From contig NZ_CP031396.1 in the NCBI RefSeq assembly GCF_003363755.1, positions 3,380,501 to 3,444,500 on the forward strand: a DNA stretch of 64,000 nucleotides, given 5' to 3'. The notes under the pieces were generated by a model that had not been told where the DNA came from, did not search any database, and was given only the letters and a program-made list of their open reading frames with translations. The translations under genes were made by a program, and so were the position numbers. Every line of letters starts with the position of its first letter. Positions within the stretch are counted from its first letter, which is position 1. The DNA is from Pseudomonas protegens. GTDB lineage: Bacteria; Pseudomonadota; Gammaproteobacteria; Pseudomonadales; Pseudomonadaceae. Of this stretch, positions 53,920-62,762 are shown piece after piece.

Positions 53920-54591
53920 ATGTCGACTTCTCTCGCCGATTGGAAAGGCGTCCCCGCCCCTTCGGCCACCCTGCTTGAAGGGCGCTTCATCCGTTTGCAA
54001 AGGCTCGACCCGGCGCGCCATGGCGACGAGCTGTTCCAGGTGCTGCAAGGCCCCGGCGCCGACCCCGTGCTGTGGAACTACCTGCCTTATGGCCCCTTCC
54101 CCGAGCGTGCGGCGTTCGATGCCTGGCTCGGCAATCATGCCCTGGCCAGCGATCCGTATTTCTTCACCGTGATCGACCGCGCCAGTGGCCAGGCCCAGGG
54201 CCTGATCAGCCTGATGTCCATCGTCCCGGCCCAGGGCCGCATCGAGATCGGCCACGTCACCTTCGGCGCACCGATGCAGCGCTCGCCCAAGAGCACCGAG
54301 GCGGTGTACCTGCTGGCCAAGGAAGCTTTCGCCCTGGGCTACCGACGCCTGGAGTGGAAGTGCAACAACGACAACGCCCGCTCGCGCTATGCCGCCGAGC
54401 GTTTGGGTTTCAGCTTCGAGGGGGTGTTTCGCCAGCACATGGTGGCCAAGGGGCAGAACCGCGATACCGCGTGGTTCTCGATCCTGGACGGGGAATGGCC
54501 GGTGATTGCCAAAGGGTTCGAACAATGGCTCAGCGATGAGAACCAGAGCGGCGCGGGGCAGCTCAAGTCGCTGGCGGAGTGTCGCGGGTAA
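53920..54591 (+). CDS. GNAT-family acetyltransferase, RimJ/RimL-like
   Basis: A 223-aa GNAT of the larger RimL-like type (residues about 25-205). Motifs include LEGRFIRLQRLDPARHGDEL, GRIEIGHVTFG, LEWKCNNDNARSRYAAERLGF and GVFRQHMVAKGQNRDTAWFS, as in ribosomal-protein N-acetyltransferases and amine acetyltransferases. AAGGAGCC precedes the ATG at 53920. The substrate is unknown. Confidence 0.85.
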   Translation: MSTSLADWKGVPAPSATLLEGRFIRLQRLDPARHGDELFQVLQGPGADPVLWNYLPYGPFPERAAFDAWLGNHALASDPYFFTVIDRASGQAQGLISLMSIVPAQGRIEIGHVTFGAPMQRSPKSTEAVYLLAKEAFALGYRRLEWKCNNDNARSRYAAERLGFSFEGVFRQHMVAKGQNRDTAWFSILDGEWPVIAKGFEQWLSDENQSGAGQLKSLAECRG

Positions 54592-54599
54592 CCGTGGTT

Positions 54600-54771
54600 T
54601 TCGCCGGCAAGCCGGCGCCTACAAGGGGGCGGTGAGCCCGGCCTGGTAGAAGACCTGTAGCCGCTGCCGCAGGCTGCGAACGGGCTGGGCGGCATCCGAC
54701 GCAGCGGGCGCCGCCGTTGAAGGCCTCGGAAGGTCCTGCGGACCTTGGCGCAGCCTGCGGCAGCGGCTACA
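54600..54771. repeat. REP elements between convergent genes
   Basis: A short TTCGCCGGCAAGCCGGCG hairpin element at 54600-54625 is followed at 54656-54771 by a TGTAGCCGCTGCCGCAGGCT ... CCTGCGGCAGCGGCTACA palindrome of the same family as the 140-bp arrays. Confidence 0.7.
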
Positions 54772-54775
54772 GGGG

Positions 54776-55690
54776 TCAGCCCAGCTTCTGCGCCAGCACC
54801 GCAATATGCTCCGGCCCAATGCCGCAGCACCCGCCGACATGGCTGGCACCGCGCTGGTGCCAGTCCGCCACCCATTGCAGATAACCCGGCGGGTCCAGGT
54901 CTTCGCGCAGGGGGCACAGGCCGTCGTTGGCGGTGGCATCCTCGGGCTGCGGCGGGAAGGCGTTGGCGTACACGCCGATATGGATCTGCACCCCCAGGCG
55001 CTCGAAGGTCTCGCGAGCGGCATCCACTGCCGCACCAATCACCTCCGGCTGGCTGCAGTTGAACAGCAGGGTCTGCACGCCCAACTGCGCCGCCACCGCC
55101 GCCGCTTCAGTCACCGGCTCGCCGGAACGCAGGCGTGGCACTTCATCGACCTCTTCGTCCTTGAGGGTGAAGGACAGCCAGAACGGCTTGCCATCCTTGG
55201 GCAGTCCGGCGTGGATGGCCCGCGCCTCGGCGATCGAGCTTTGGGTTTCTGCGAGCCACAGGTCCACGAAAGGCGCCAGCCCTTTAACCAGCGGGCTCAG
55301 CACTTCCTCGACCCGGGACGCATCGAACAGGTCCGGGCGATAGGAGCCAAATAGCGGCGGCAACGAACCCGCCACTCGCACCGGCTTGCCGGAGGCCTCT
55401 ACTGCGCGGCGCGCCAGCTCACCGGCCAGGGCCGCCAGGGCCTGGCCTTCGGCGGCAAAACGCTCTTCACCGATGTGGAACGGCACCACGGCGTAGCTGT
55501 TGCTGGTGATCACGTTGGAACCGCTGGCGATATAGGCCGCATGCACCGCCTCCACCGCCTGGGGGTCCTCGCTCAACGCCAGGGCTGACCACTCGGGCTG
55601 CCGGAACGGCGCACCACGGCGCTGCAACTCACGACCCATACCGCCATCCAGAATTACCGTGCTACCTGCGCCCATATGCTTTTTACTCAT
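54776..55690 (-). CDS. mmuM: Homocysteine S-methyltransferase
   Basis: A 304-aa zinc enzyme that methylates homocysteine to methionine using S-methylmethionine or a similar donor. The N-terminal LDGGMGRELQRRG pattern and the Zn ligands Cys in LLFNCSQPE and Cys-Cys in GGCCGIGP are diagnostic. A GTG at 55711 and ATG codons at 55690 and 55675 are alternative starts; 55690 is a compromise. It is divergent from an amino-acid ABC importer gene pair, which suggests that the importer brings in the methyl donor or a methionine derivative. Confidence 0.88.
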   Translation of the reverse strand: MSKKHMGAGSTVILDGGMGRELQRRGAPFRQPEWSALALSEDPQAVEAVHAAYIASGSNVITSNSYAVVPFHIGEERFAAEGQALAALAGELARRAVEASGKPVRVAGSLPPLFGSYRPDLFDASRVEEVLSPLVKGLAPFVDLWLAETQSSIAEARAIHAGLPKDGKPFWLSFTLKDEEVDEVPRLRSGEPVTEAAAVAAQLGVQTLLFNCSQPEVIGAAVDAARETFERLGVQIHIGVYANAFPPQPEDATANDGLCPLREDLDPPGYLQWVADWHQRGASHVGGCCGIGPEHIAVLAQKLG

Positions 55691-55785
55691 ATGCTTATGA
55701 AAATAACTCACTACCGGAGTCGTTCTTATAACTATTAAATACGCACCATTCGGTTAATAACAACTCTTTTTCAGTCAGGATTCCG

Positions 55786-56607
55786 ATGAATTTCAAACCG
55801 CTGCTGGCCCTCGGCCTGACCCTGCTTACCGCCTCTTCCCAAGCCTTCGCCGGCGCCACCCTGGAGCGTATCGAGCAGAAAAAGGAGCTGGTCGGGGTGC
55901 TGATGGAAAGCTACCCGCCCTTCTCGTTCCTCAATGACCAGAACCAGCTGGACGGCTTCGATGTCGACGTGGCCAAGGCCGTGGCCGACAAGCTCGGGGT
56001 CAAGCTGCGCCTGGAAACCCCGTCCTGGGATGTGATCGCCGCGGGACGCTGGAGCGGACGCTACGACATCTGCATCTGCTCCATGACCCCGAGCAAGGCT
56101 CGCGCCGAAGTCTTCGACTTCCCGGTGCAGTACTACGCCTCGCCGGCGGTGATTGTGGTCAACGCCAAGGATGATCGTATCCATAGCGCCAAGGACCTGA
56201 GCGACAAGAAGGTCGGCCTGACCGCCGCCTCCAGCTACGAGAGCTACCTGAACAAGAGCCTGGTGATCGAAGGCGCTGAAGACACCCACCTGCAATATCC
56301 CTTCGAGAACGTACAGATCGCCCCCTACGACACCGACAACGTGGCCTTCCAGGACCTCGGCCTGGGACCGGGCGTGCGCCTGGATGCGATCCTCACCAAC
56401 CTGGTCACCGCCCAGCCACGGCTGACCCAGGATGCGCGCTTCAAGCTCGCCGGCGAGGCGCTGTACGCCGAGCCCAACTCGGTGGCCATCGAGAAAGGCG
56501 ATGCCCAGTGGAACGCCAAGGTGCGTGAGGTCTTCGCCCAGCTGAAGCAAGACGGCACCCTGAGCAAGCTGTCGCAGAAATGGATCGGCGCCGATATCAG
56601 CCAATGA
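55786..56607 (+). CDS. Amino-acid ABC transporter substrate-binding protein
   Basis: A 273-aa periplasmic binding protein with a signal peptide (cleavage near AFA-G, residue 23). The SBP_bac_3 pattern is clear: GVLMESYPPFSFL, LDGFDVDVAKAVADKLGVK, WSGRYDICICSMTPSKAR and KVGLTAASSYESYL. It probably binds an amino acid. Coupled by ATGA to the permease gene. The divergent homocysteine S-methyltransferase points to S-methylmethionine or a methionine analogue (inference). Confidence 0.88.
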   Translation: MNFKPLLALGLTLLTASSQAFAGATLERIEQKKELVGVLMESYPPFSFLNDQNQLDGFDVDVAKAVADKLGVKLRLETPSWDVIAAGRWSGRYDICICSMTPSKARAEVFDFPVQYYASPAVIVVNAKDDRIHSAKDLSDKKVGLTAASSYESYLNKSLVIEGAEDTHLQYPFENVQIAPYDTDNVAFQDLGLGPGVRLDAILTNLVTAQPRLTQDARFKLAGEALYAEPNSVAIEKGDAQWNAKVREVFAQLKQDGTLSKLSQKWIGADISQ

Positions 56608-57440
56608 CTGCCTACACGCCACCGCCTCAGCCACCGCAACCGGTGGCTGAACCGCTGCTCAAGCGTCTGCTGGGCTTTCGCACTCGTCTGTACCTGACCT
56701 GGGCGGCGCTGCTGGTGCTGTTCGCCAGCTTCTTCCTGAGCTTCGACCTGAAGTTCTCGATCATCCTCGACAAGCTGCCGAACCTGCTGGGCCTGCACCT
56801 GTCCCCCAGCGGCTTTCTCCAGGGCGCGGCGCTGACCCTGTTCCTCTGCGCCTGCTCCATCGTCGCCTCGTCGCTGCTGGGCTTTGTCACCGCCCTGGCG
56901 CGCCTGTCTTCCAGCGCCGTGGCCTTCGGCATCGCCAGCTTCTATGCCTCGTTCTTTCGCGGTACGCCGTTGCTGATCCAGATCCTGCTGATCTACCTCG
57001 GCCTGCCGCAACTGGGGGTGGTGCCGGGCGCCATTACCGCCGGGATCATCGCCCTGTCGCTGAACTACGGCGCCTACCTCAGCGAGATTTTCCGTGCCGG
57101 CATCCTTGGCGTGCCCCACGGCCAACGCCAGGCGGCCCTGGCCCTGGGCATGAGCGACAGCGTGATCTTCTGGCAGGTGACCCTGCCCCAGGCCATGCGC
57201 ACCATCATTCCGCCGGCCACCAACCAGTTCATCTCGATGCTCAAGGACTCGTCGCTGATCTCGGTGATGGGGGTCTGGGAAGTGATGTTCCTGGCCCAGT
57301 CCTACGGCCGCTCCAGCTACCGCTACATCGAGATGCTCAGCACCGCGGCGCTGATCTACTGGCTGCTGTCCATCGGCCTGGAACTGATCCAGGCACGGAT
57401 GGAAAAGCATTACGGCAAGGGCTACGCCAAACGCGGCTAA
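56604..57440 (+). CDS. Amino-acid ABC transporter permease (HisMQ type)
   Basis: A 278-aa inner-membrane permease with a Pro-rich N-terminus (TPPPQPPQP). The HisM/Q signature is present: SFFRGTPLLIQILLIYLGLPQ and GAYLSEIFRAGILGVPHGQRQAALALGM, the EAA-type loop. No ATPase gene follows; the next gene is the HTH/HipA pair on the opposite strand. The transporter must use an ATPase encoded elsewhere. Confidence 0.88.
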   Translation: MTAYTPPPQPPQPVAEPLLKRLLGFRTRLYLTWAALLVLFASFFLSFDLKFSIILDKLPNLLGLHLSPSGFLQGAALTLFLCACSIVASSLLGFVTALARLSSSAVAFGIASFYASFFRGTPLLIQILLIYLGLPQLGVVPGAITAGIIALSLNYGAYLSEIFRAGILGVPHGQRQAALALGMSDSVIFWQVTLPQAMRTIIPPATNQFISMLKDSSLISVMGVWEVMFLAQSYGRSSYRYIEMLSTAALIYWLLSIGLELIQARMEKHYGKGYAKRG

Positions 57441-57443
57441 GGC

Positions 57444-57794
57444 TCAGGCAAGCGTCGAAGGCCCGGGAATAACCGGGCTTCTTGCCGAGTGCTCAAGTTC
57501 ATCGAGCAACGAACGGGCGCGGCTGGTCTTCTGCACCTTCACCACCCCCATCTGCAAGCCGAACGGCTTGAACACCGCGTTCAATGACTTGAGGGTCGGG
57601 TTGCCGTCACCGTGTTCGATGTGGATCAGGGTGCGCAGGGAAATCCGGCACATCCTGGCGAACTGGCTCTGATGCAGCCCTGTGACTTCAGTGCGCAGGC
57701 GCTTGACCGCGTCGCCAAGGGACAAGCGACCGCCCGCCAGCTCCTGCTGGATGTGGTCGATCAAGGCCCCGCGTTCTTCCAGCGTCATGGTCAT
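57444..57794 (-). CDS. XRE-type HTH protein (antitoxin-like) downstream of hipA
   Basis: A 116-aa DNA-binding protein. The helix-turn-helix reads SQFARMCRISLRTLIHIEHGDG followed by PTLKSLNAVFKPFG (residues about 47-85), as in HipB-type antitoxins and Cro/C1 repressors. The ATG at 57794 overlaps the hipA stop (ATGA), so the two are translated together. It is the second gene of the pair, unlike the usual hipB-hipA order. Autoregulation through the palindromes upstream of hipA is likely (inference). Confidence 0.83.
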   Translation of the reverse strand: MTMTLEERGALIDHIQQELAGGRLSLGDAVKRLRTEVTGLHQSQFARMCRISLRTLIHIEHGDGNPTLKSLNAVFKPFGLQMGVVKVQKTSRARSLLDELEHSARSPVIPGPSTLA

Positions 57795-59140
57795 CGCAAT
57801 CCCCACTCCTGCAGGCGTCGGTCCAGGTGGCGCAGGTGAATGCGCGGATGATTGAAGGTGGCTTCGGGCAGGCCGCCGGCACTCAACAGGTCCGGCAGGG
57901 CCCGCAGCTGTTCGGCATCTGCGCGCAGTCGCGTCAGGGCGGCCTCTGGATCGAGCAGCGGCTTGAGGCTGGCACACACCAGGCGCCAGTCGACGTCACC
58001 GGCTACTTCCATGCGTCCGGGCCATTTGGTGGTGCGGGCAATCCCCTGGTCATCCATGACCTTGGGCGCCAGGTCATGGATCGGGGCCAGGCGCACCTCT
58101 GTATCCGTGCGAACCACCGCAAGCGTGCGGCCATGATTGTCCGTGTTGCCGAGAATCCTGTTGAGCAGGTCGCGCCGCAGGTAGTCCGCCACCAGTTCAG
58201 GGATCGACGCCTCCTGGCCGGTGGCGCGCCACAGTTCGGCGAGAATCCCCAGGACCTCGGTATGGCGCATGCCCTGGCCATGGCCCACCAGAGCGGCCAG
58301 GGAATAGATCGACTCCACCGCCAGACGCTCGACTCCGGCGGGCGTTAGCCGACGGTCAAAACGCTGCATCCACAGGCTTGGCCGCCGCCCCTCTTCCAGC
58401 GCCAGCCCAGGCGCCGGGAAGGTCTCGATACCCAGCTGCTGCAGCGCCCGGTAGTAATGGAACTCGCTTCTGAGGATGTCGCAGGCAGTCGGCGAAGCCG
58501 GGTTACGGGGGAACTTCACCCACCAGTGACGCGCTGCACAAGCGTCATCGAGCAACGCATCGGGGTACAACAAGCCCTCGCGGTTTTCCGTCAGCAACAG
58601 CTTGGGCGCTTCGTCGCCGATGCTCGCCGTGCCACCAAAAGCCGCCGCCTGCTCATGGGCGTATTCCAGAAAACGGTTATCCAGGGTCACCACCTGCTCC
58701 CGGGTGAAGCCCAGGGCCGGACGCCTGTGCAGCCCTGCCAGGGACTCCTTGATCCGCAGATGGCCAATGGGCGCCGCAGTGCTTCGGGCCAGGAGGAACA
58801 ACTCGCTGCCCATGCCATCGGGCCGCTCATGGCCGATCTGCCGCAGCAAAAAGCCGCGCGTCGCCGGCGTTGCGATCAGGTCATAAAGAAAGGCCGGCGC
58901 CCGGTCTTCTCGCCAGGGCTCCCAGCCCAGAGGTATCTGTGCACTGACCGAGCGGCTCAGCGGGCTGGCAACCGCGTCCAGGTTGTCCACCAGATACTGC
59001 GGGACATAACCAAAGCTGCAAGGGCTGGCAAAGCCCGCTTCGGGGTTGTCGAAACTCAGGGTCATGGCATCGGTCCACGCCCCTGCGCCGTAGAGCTGCA
59101 ACGTCAGCCGGAGCATTGGGGTACCTGTCATTTGCTGCAC
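57791..59140 (-). CDS. HipA-family Ser/Thr kinase toxin
   Basis: A 449-aa HipA-like protein. The ATP-binding P-loop-like motif is GDEAPKLLL, WVKFPRN follows as the Lys-bearing strand, NRILGNTDNHGRT has the catalytic Asp, and LAPIHDLAP carries the metal-binding Asp of the DFG-like motif. The length and C-terminal domain are those of full-length HipA, and no inactivating change is visible. In E. coli HipA phosphorylates glutamyl-tRNA synthetase. The target here is unknown. Confidence 0.85.
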   Translation of the reverse strand: MQQMTGTPMLRLTLQLYGAGAWTDAMTLSFDNPEAGFASPCSFGYVPQYLVDNLDAVASPLSRSVSAQIPLGWEPWREDRAPAFLYDLIATPATRGFLLRQIGHERPDGMGSELFLLARSTAAPIGHLRIKESLAGLHRRPALGFTREQVVTLDNRFLEYAHEQAAAFGGTASIGDEAPKLLLTENREGLLYPDALLDDACAARHWWVKFPRNPASPTACDILRSEFHYYRALQQLGIETFPAPGLALEEGRRPSLWMQRFDRRLTPAGVERLAVESIYSLAALVGHGQGMRHTEVLGILAELWRATGQEASIPELVADYLRRDLLNRILGNTDNHGRTLAVVRTDTEVRLAPIHDLAPKVMDDQGIARTTKWPGRMEVAGDVDWRLVCASLKPLLDPEAALTRLRADAEQLRALPDLLSAGGLPEATFNHPRIHLRHLDRRLQEWGLR

Positions 59141-59169
59141 GTGTATAGAGACTCCGCCTCAATCATCCG

Positions 59170-59255
59170 TGCATTATATTGCAGTTATTCCAAGCCTCCG
59201 AGCCAATAAGTGCATCTAAATACATTTCAATGAACTATTGGCTGCATAAAATGCA
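59170..59255. promoter_or_regulatory. Palindromic operators upstream of hipA
   Basis: Three related sites: TGCATTATATTGCA (59170-59183), TGCATCTAAATACA (59211-59224) and a perfect TGCAT-AAA-ATGCA (59243-59255). They lie 30 to 115 bp upstream of the hipA ATG in AT-rich DNA, as expected for the autoregulatory operators of a toxin-antitoxin pair. Confidence 0.6.
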
Positions 59256-59264
59256 TTAAATGAC

Positions 59265-59305
59265 ACTTCAAAAAAAAGCCAAAAAAAGGGGAGCCGTAGC
59301 TCCCC
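59265..59305 (-). terminator. Terminator of the pyc operon
   Basis: GGGGAGC-CGTA-GCTCCCC (59288-59305) followed on the minus strand by runs of seven and eight T residues. It lies 32 bp beyond the pycB stop. Confidence 0.93.
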
Positions 59306-59337
59306 CGAGGTAAACCGTTGCAGATGAGGGCCTGAAC

Positions 59338-61146
59338 TCAGCCCTCGATTTCGATGAGGATTTCGCCCGGGTTGACCCGGTCGCCCTTGGCCACGTGGAT
59401 CGCTACGACCTTGCCGGCGACGGCCGCCTGGACTTCGGTTTCCATCTTCATGGCCTCGGTGATCAGCACCGCCTGACCTTCCTTGACCACGTCGCCTTCC
59501 TTGACCAGCACATCGACGATGTTGCCCGGCATGGTGGTGCTGACATGGCCCGGGGCGCTGGCCTGTTTGCGCTTGCTGGTGCCGCCGCCGACGAACTCGT
59601 TGAGTGGCTCGAACACCACTTCTTCCGGCATGCCGTCGATGGACAGGTAGAAGTGGCGCTTGCCTTCGGCCTTGACCCCGACGCCAGTGATGTCGACGCG
59701 GTAGGTTTCGCCGTGGACATCGATGACGAACTCGGTAGGCACGCCTTCACCGCCCGGCCTGCTGACGCCACCGGCTTCAGGGATCGGCAGCAACGCTTCC
59801 GGAACCAGGGTGCCGGCCTCACGCTCTTCGAGGAACTTGCGCCCGATGTCCGGGAACATGGCGTAGGTCAGCACGTCTTCCTCGGAATGCGCCAGGGCAC
59901 CGATTTCGCCGCGCAGCTTGGTCATTTCCGGTTTCAGCAGGTCGGCCGGACGCACATCGATCACGTCCTCGCTGCCGATGGCCTGGCGCCGCAGGTTTTC
60001 GTCCACCTGACCCGGGGCCTTGCCGTAGCCGCCCTGCAGGTAGAGCTTCACTTCGTTGGTGATGGTCTTGTAGCGCTCGCCGGCCAGGACGTTGAAGAAC
60101 GCCTGGGTGCCGACGATCTGCGAGGTCGGGGTCACCAGCGGCGGGTAGCCCAGGTCGTGACGCACCCGCGGGATCTCGGCCAGCACTTCGCCCATGCGGT
60201 TCAGCGCGCCCTGCTCTTTCAACTGGTTGGCCAGGTTGGAAATCATCCCGCCCGGCACCTGGTTGACTTGCACCCGGGTATCGACCGCGGTGAATTCGCT
60301 TTCGAACTGGTGGTACTTCTTGCGCACGGCGTAGAAGTACAGGCCGATCTCTTGCAGCAGCTCCAGGTCCAGGCCGGTGTCGAACTCGCTGCCTTTAAGG
60401 GCCGCGACCATGGACTCGGTGCCCGGGTGGCTGGTGCCCCAGGCGAAGCTGGAGATGGCGGTGTCGATATGGTCGGCGCCGTTCTCGATGGCCTTGAGCT
60501 GGCACATGGCAGCCAGGCCGGCGGTGTCGTGGGAGTGGATGAACACCGGCAGCGACAGCTCGGCCTTCAGCGCCTTGACCAGCTCGCCGGTGGCGTAAGG
60601 GGTCAGCAGGCCGGCCATGTCCTTGATGGCGATGGAGTCGCAGCCCATGGCTTCCATCTGCTTGGCCTGGGCCACGAAGGCCTCGATGGTGTGCACCGGG
60701 CTGGTGGTGTAGGCGATGGTGCCCTGGGCGTGCTTGCCGGCGGCCTTCACCGCCTCGATGGCGACCCGCAGGTTACGCACGTCGTTCATGGCGTCGAAGA
60801 TGCGGAACACGTCGATGCCATTGACCGCGGCCTTGGCCACGAAGGCTTTGACCACGTCGTCGCTGTAGTGGCGGTAGCCCAGCAGGTTCTGGCCACGCAG
60901 GAGCATCTGCAGACGGGTGTTGGGCAGCGCCGCGCGCAATTGGCGCAGGCGCTCCCAGGGGTCTTCCTTGAGGAAGCGCACGCAGGCGTCGAAGGTCGCG
61001 CCGCCCCAGACTTCCAGGGACCAGTAGCCGACTTTGTCGAGCTTGTCGCAGATCGGCAGCATGTCTTCGGTGCGCATGCGAGTCGCCAGCAGCGATTGGT
61101 GGGCGTCGCGCAGGATGGTGTCGGTTACATGAATCTTCTTGGACAT
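59338..61146 (-). CDS. pycB: Pyruvate carboxylase subunit B / oxaloacetate-decarboxylase-alpha-like
   Basis: A 602-aa carboxyltransferase and biotin-carrier protein. The N-terminal TIM-barrel domain starts VTDTILRDAHQSLLATRM, with KDMAGLLTPY and the metal-binding HSHDT. The C-terminal biotinyl domain has the acceptor Lys567 in EAMKME. With PycA it makes the two-subunit acetyl-CoA-independent pyruvate carboxylase known in P. aeruginosa. No beta or gamma decarboxylase subunits are nearby, so oxaloacetate decarboxylase is unlikely. GAGGAA precedes the ATG at 61146. Confidence 0.92.
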   Translation of the reverse strand: MSKKIHVTDTILRDAHQSLLATRMRTEDMLPICDKLDKVGYWSLEVWGGATFDACVRFLKEDPWERLRQLRAALPNTRLQMLLRGQNLLGYRHYSDDVVKAFVAKAAVNGIDVFRIFDAMNDVRNLRVAIEAVKAAGKHAQGTIAYTTSPVHTIEAFVAQAKQMEAMGCDSIAIKDMAGLLTPYATGELVKALKAELSLPVFIHSHDTAGLAAMCQLKAIENGADHIDTAISSFAWGTSHPGTESMVAALKGSEFDTGLDLELLQEIGLYFYAVRKKYHQFESEFTAVDTRVQVNQVPGGMISNLANQLKEQGALNRMGEVLAEIPRVRHDLGYPPLVTPTSQIVGTQAFFNVLAGERYKTITNEVKLYLQGGYGKAPGQVDENLRRQAIGSEDVIDVRPADLLKPEMTKLRGEIGALAHSEEDVLTYAMFPDIGRKFLEEREAGTLVPEALLPIPEAGGVSRPGGEGVPTEFVIDVHGETYRVDITGVGVKAEGKRHFYLSIDGMPEEVVFEPLNEFVGGGTSKRKQASAPGHVSTTMPGNIVDVLVKEGDVVKEGQAVLITEAMKMETEVQAAVAGKVVAIHVAKGDRVNPGEILIEIEG

Positions 61147-61157
61147 TGTTTTATTCC

Positions 61158-62573
61158 TCACAGGCCTGCGTGGGCGGCGATGGCGGCGGCGATGGCCAGG
61201 GCCAGCTCTTCGGGTTTGCGCTTGATCGAGTAGTTGGTCAGTTCCGGATGGCTTTCAACGAAGCTGGTATTGAACTGACCGCTACGGAATTCCGGGTTAC
61301 GCAGGATTTCCTGGTAGTAGGCGGCGGTGGTCTTGACCCCTTGCAGACGCATGTCGTCGAGGGCGCGCAGGCCACGGTCCATCGCCTCTTCCCAGGTCAG
61401 CGCCCAGACCACCAGCTTCAGGCACATGGAGTCATAGAACGGCGGAATGGTGTAGCCGGTGTAGATCGCCGTGTCGGTGCGCACGCCGGGTCCGCCAGGG
61501 GCGTAGTAACGGGTGATCTTGCCGAAGCTGGGCAGGAAGTTGTTCTTCGGGTCCTCGGCGTTGATCCGGAACTGCAGGGCAAAACCACGGTGGTGGATGT
61601 CTTCCTGCTTCACCGACAGTGGCAGGCCCGAGGCGATGCGGATCTGCTCGCGAACGATGTCGATGCCGGTGATCTCCTCGGTGATGGTGTGCTCCACCTG
61701 CACCCGGGTGTTCATCTCCATGAAGTACACCTCGCCCTCGGCGAGCAGGAACTCCACGGTGCCGGCGTTCTCGTAGCCCACGGCCTTGGCCGCGCGCACC
61801 GACAGGTCGCCGATGTAGGCGCGCTGTTCCGGGGTCAACTGCGGGCTCGGGGCGATCTCGATGAGCTTCTGGTTACGGCGCTGGATCGAGCAGTCGCGCT
61901 CGAACAGGTGCACCACGTTGCCAAAGCTGTCGCCGAGGATCTGCGCTTCGATGTGCTTGGGATTGACGATGCATTTTTCCAGGAACACTTCCGCCGAACC
62001 GAACGCCTTGGTGGCTTCGGAAATCACTCGGGGGAACGCCTGCTCCAGCTCTTCACGGCTGTTGCAGCGACGAATGCCGCGGCCGCCACCACCGGAGGTG
62101 GCCTTGAGCATCACCGGGTAGCCGATGCGGTCGCCTTCAGTCAGGGCTTCATGGATATCCGCGACGTTGCCTTCGGTACCCGGGGTCACCGGCACGCCGG
62201 CCTTGATCATGCTGCGACGGGCTTCAGTCTTGTCGCCCATGCGGCGGATGACTTCCGCCGACGGGCCGATGAATTTGATGCCACGTTCGGCGCAGATGTC
62301 CGCCAGTTCGGCGTTTTCCGAAAGAAAACCATAGCCGGGATGCAAGGCATCACAGCCGGTTTCCACCGCCAGGTTCACCAGCTTGCGGGGGTTCAGGTAG
62401 CCGGCCAGCGGCTCGGCGCCAATGCTGTGGGCCTCATCCGCACGCTTTACATGCAGGGCATGGCGATCAGCGTCGGAGAAGATCGCTACCGAACGGATGC
62501 CCATCTCGGCGCAGGCACGCACGATTCGTACGGCGATCTCACCACGGTTGGCGATCAGGATCTTTTTTATCAC
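61158..62573 (-). CDS. pycA: Pyruvate carboxylase subunit A (biotin carboxylase)
   Basis: A 471-aa biotin carboxylase that carries the ATP-dependent carboxylation step. It starts KKILIANRGEIAVRI. The ATP-grasp core has KATSGGGGRGIR (Gly loop), FMEMNTRVQVEHT and the RINAEDP motif. The length equals that of the separate biotin-carboxylase subunits of two-subunit pyruvate carboxylases. It is 11 bp upstream of pycB, so they form an operon, divergent from pycR. Confidence 0.94.
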   Translation of the reverse strand: MIKKILIANRGEIAVRIVRACAEMGIRSVAIFSDADRHALHVKRADEAHSIGAEPLAGYLNPRKLVNLAVETGCDALHPGYGFLSENAELADICAERGIKFIGPSAEVIRRMGDKTEARRSMIKAGVPVTPGTEGNVADIHEALTEGDRIGYPVMLKATSGGGGRGIRRCNSREELEQAFPRVISEATKAFGSAEVFLEKCIVNPKHIEAQILGDSFGNVVHLFERDCSIQRRNQKLIEIAPSPQLTPEQRAYIGDLSVRAAKAVGYENAGTVEFLLAEGEVYFMEMNTRVQVEHTITEEITGIDIVREQIRIASGLPLSVKQEDIHHRGFALQFRINAEDPKNNFLPSFGKITRYYAPGGPGVRTDTAIYTGYTIPPFYDSMCLKLVVWALTWEEAMDRGLRALDDMRLQGVKTTAAYYQEILRNPEFRSGQFNTSFVESHPELTNYSIKRKPEELALAIAAAIAAHAGL

Positions 62574-62690
62574 TTGGAGGTTCCCTTGAGCCGTTGAAAC
62601 AAACGACCCGCTAGACCGAGTCGGCGCGTGACCAAATGTTTCAAGTCAGTCGCCGCGTCACACTAGCTCTGCAGAGGGATTAACAAAAAT

Positions 62691-62726
62691 CAATAATTAT
62701 TGGGTTGGGCATAAGTAAAGACTTAT
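62691..62726. promoter_or_regulatory. Palindromes in the pycA-pycR control region
   Basis: CAATAATTATTG (62691-62702) is a perfect 12-bp palindrome, and ATAAGT-AAAG-ACTTAT (62711-62726) a perfect 6+6 inverted repeat of LysR-box shape. Both lie between the divergent pycA and pycR starts and are the probable PycR sites. Confidence 0.6.
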
Positions 62727-62762
62727 AGTTGTGCTACCAGCCCTTGGCGCGAGCACTGAAAA

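Noticed and set aside
59338..62573. Sodium-pumping oxaloacetate decarboxylase
   Set aside because: No beta or gamma subunit genes; the pycA-pycB pair with divergent pycR fits the two-subunit pyruvate carboxylase.
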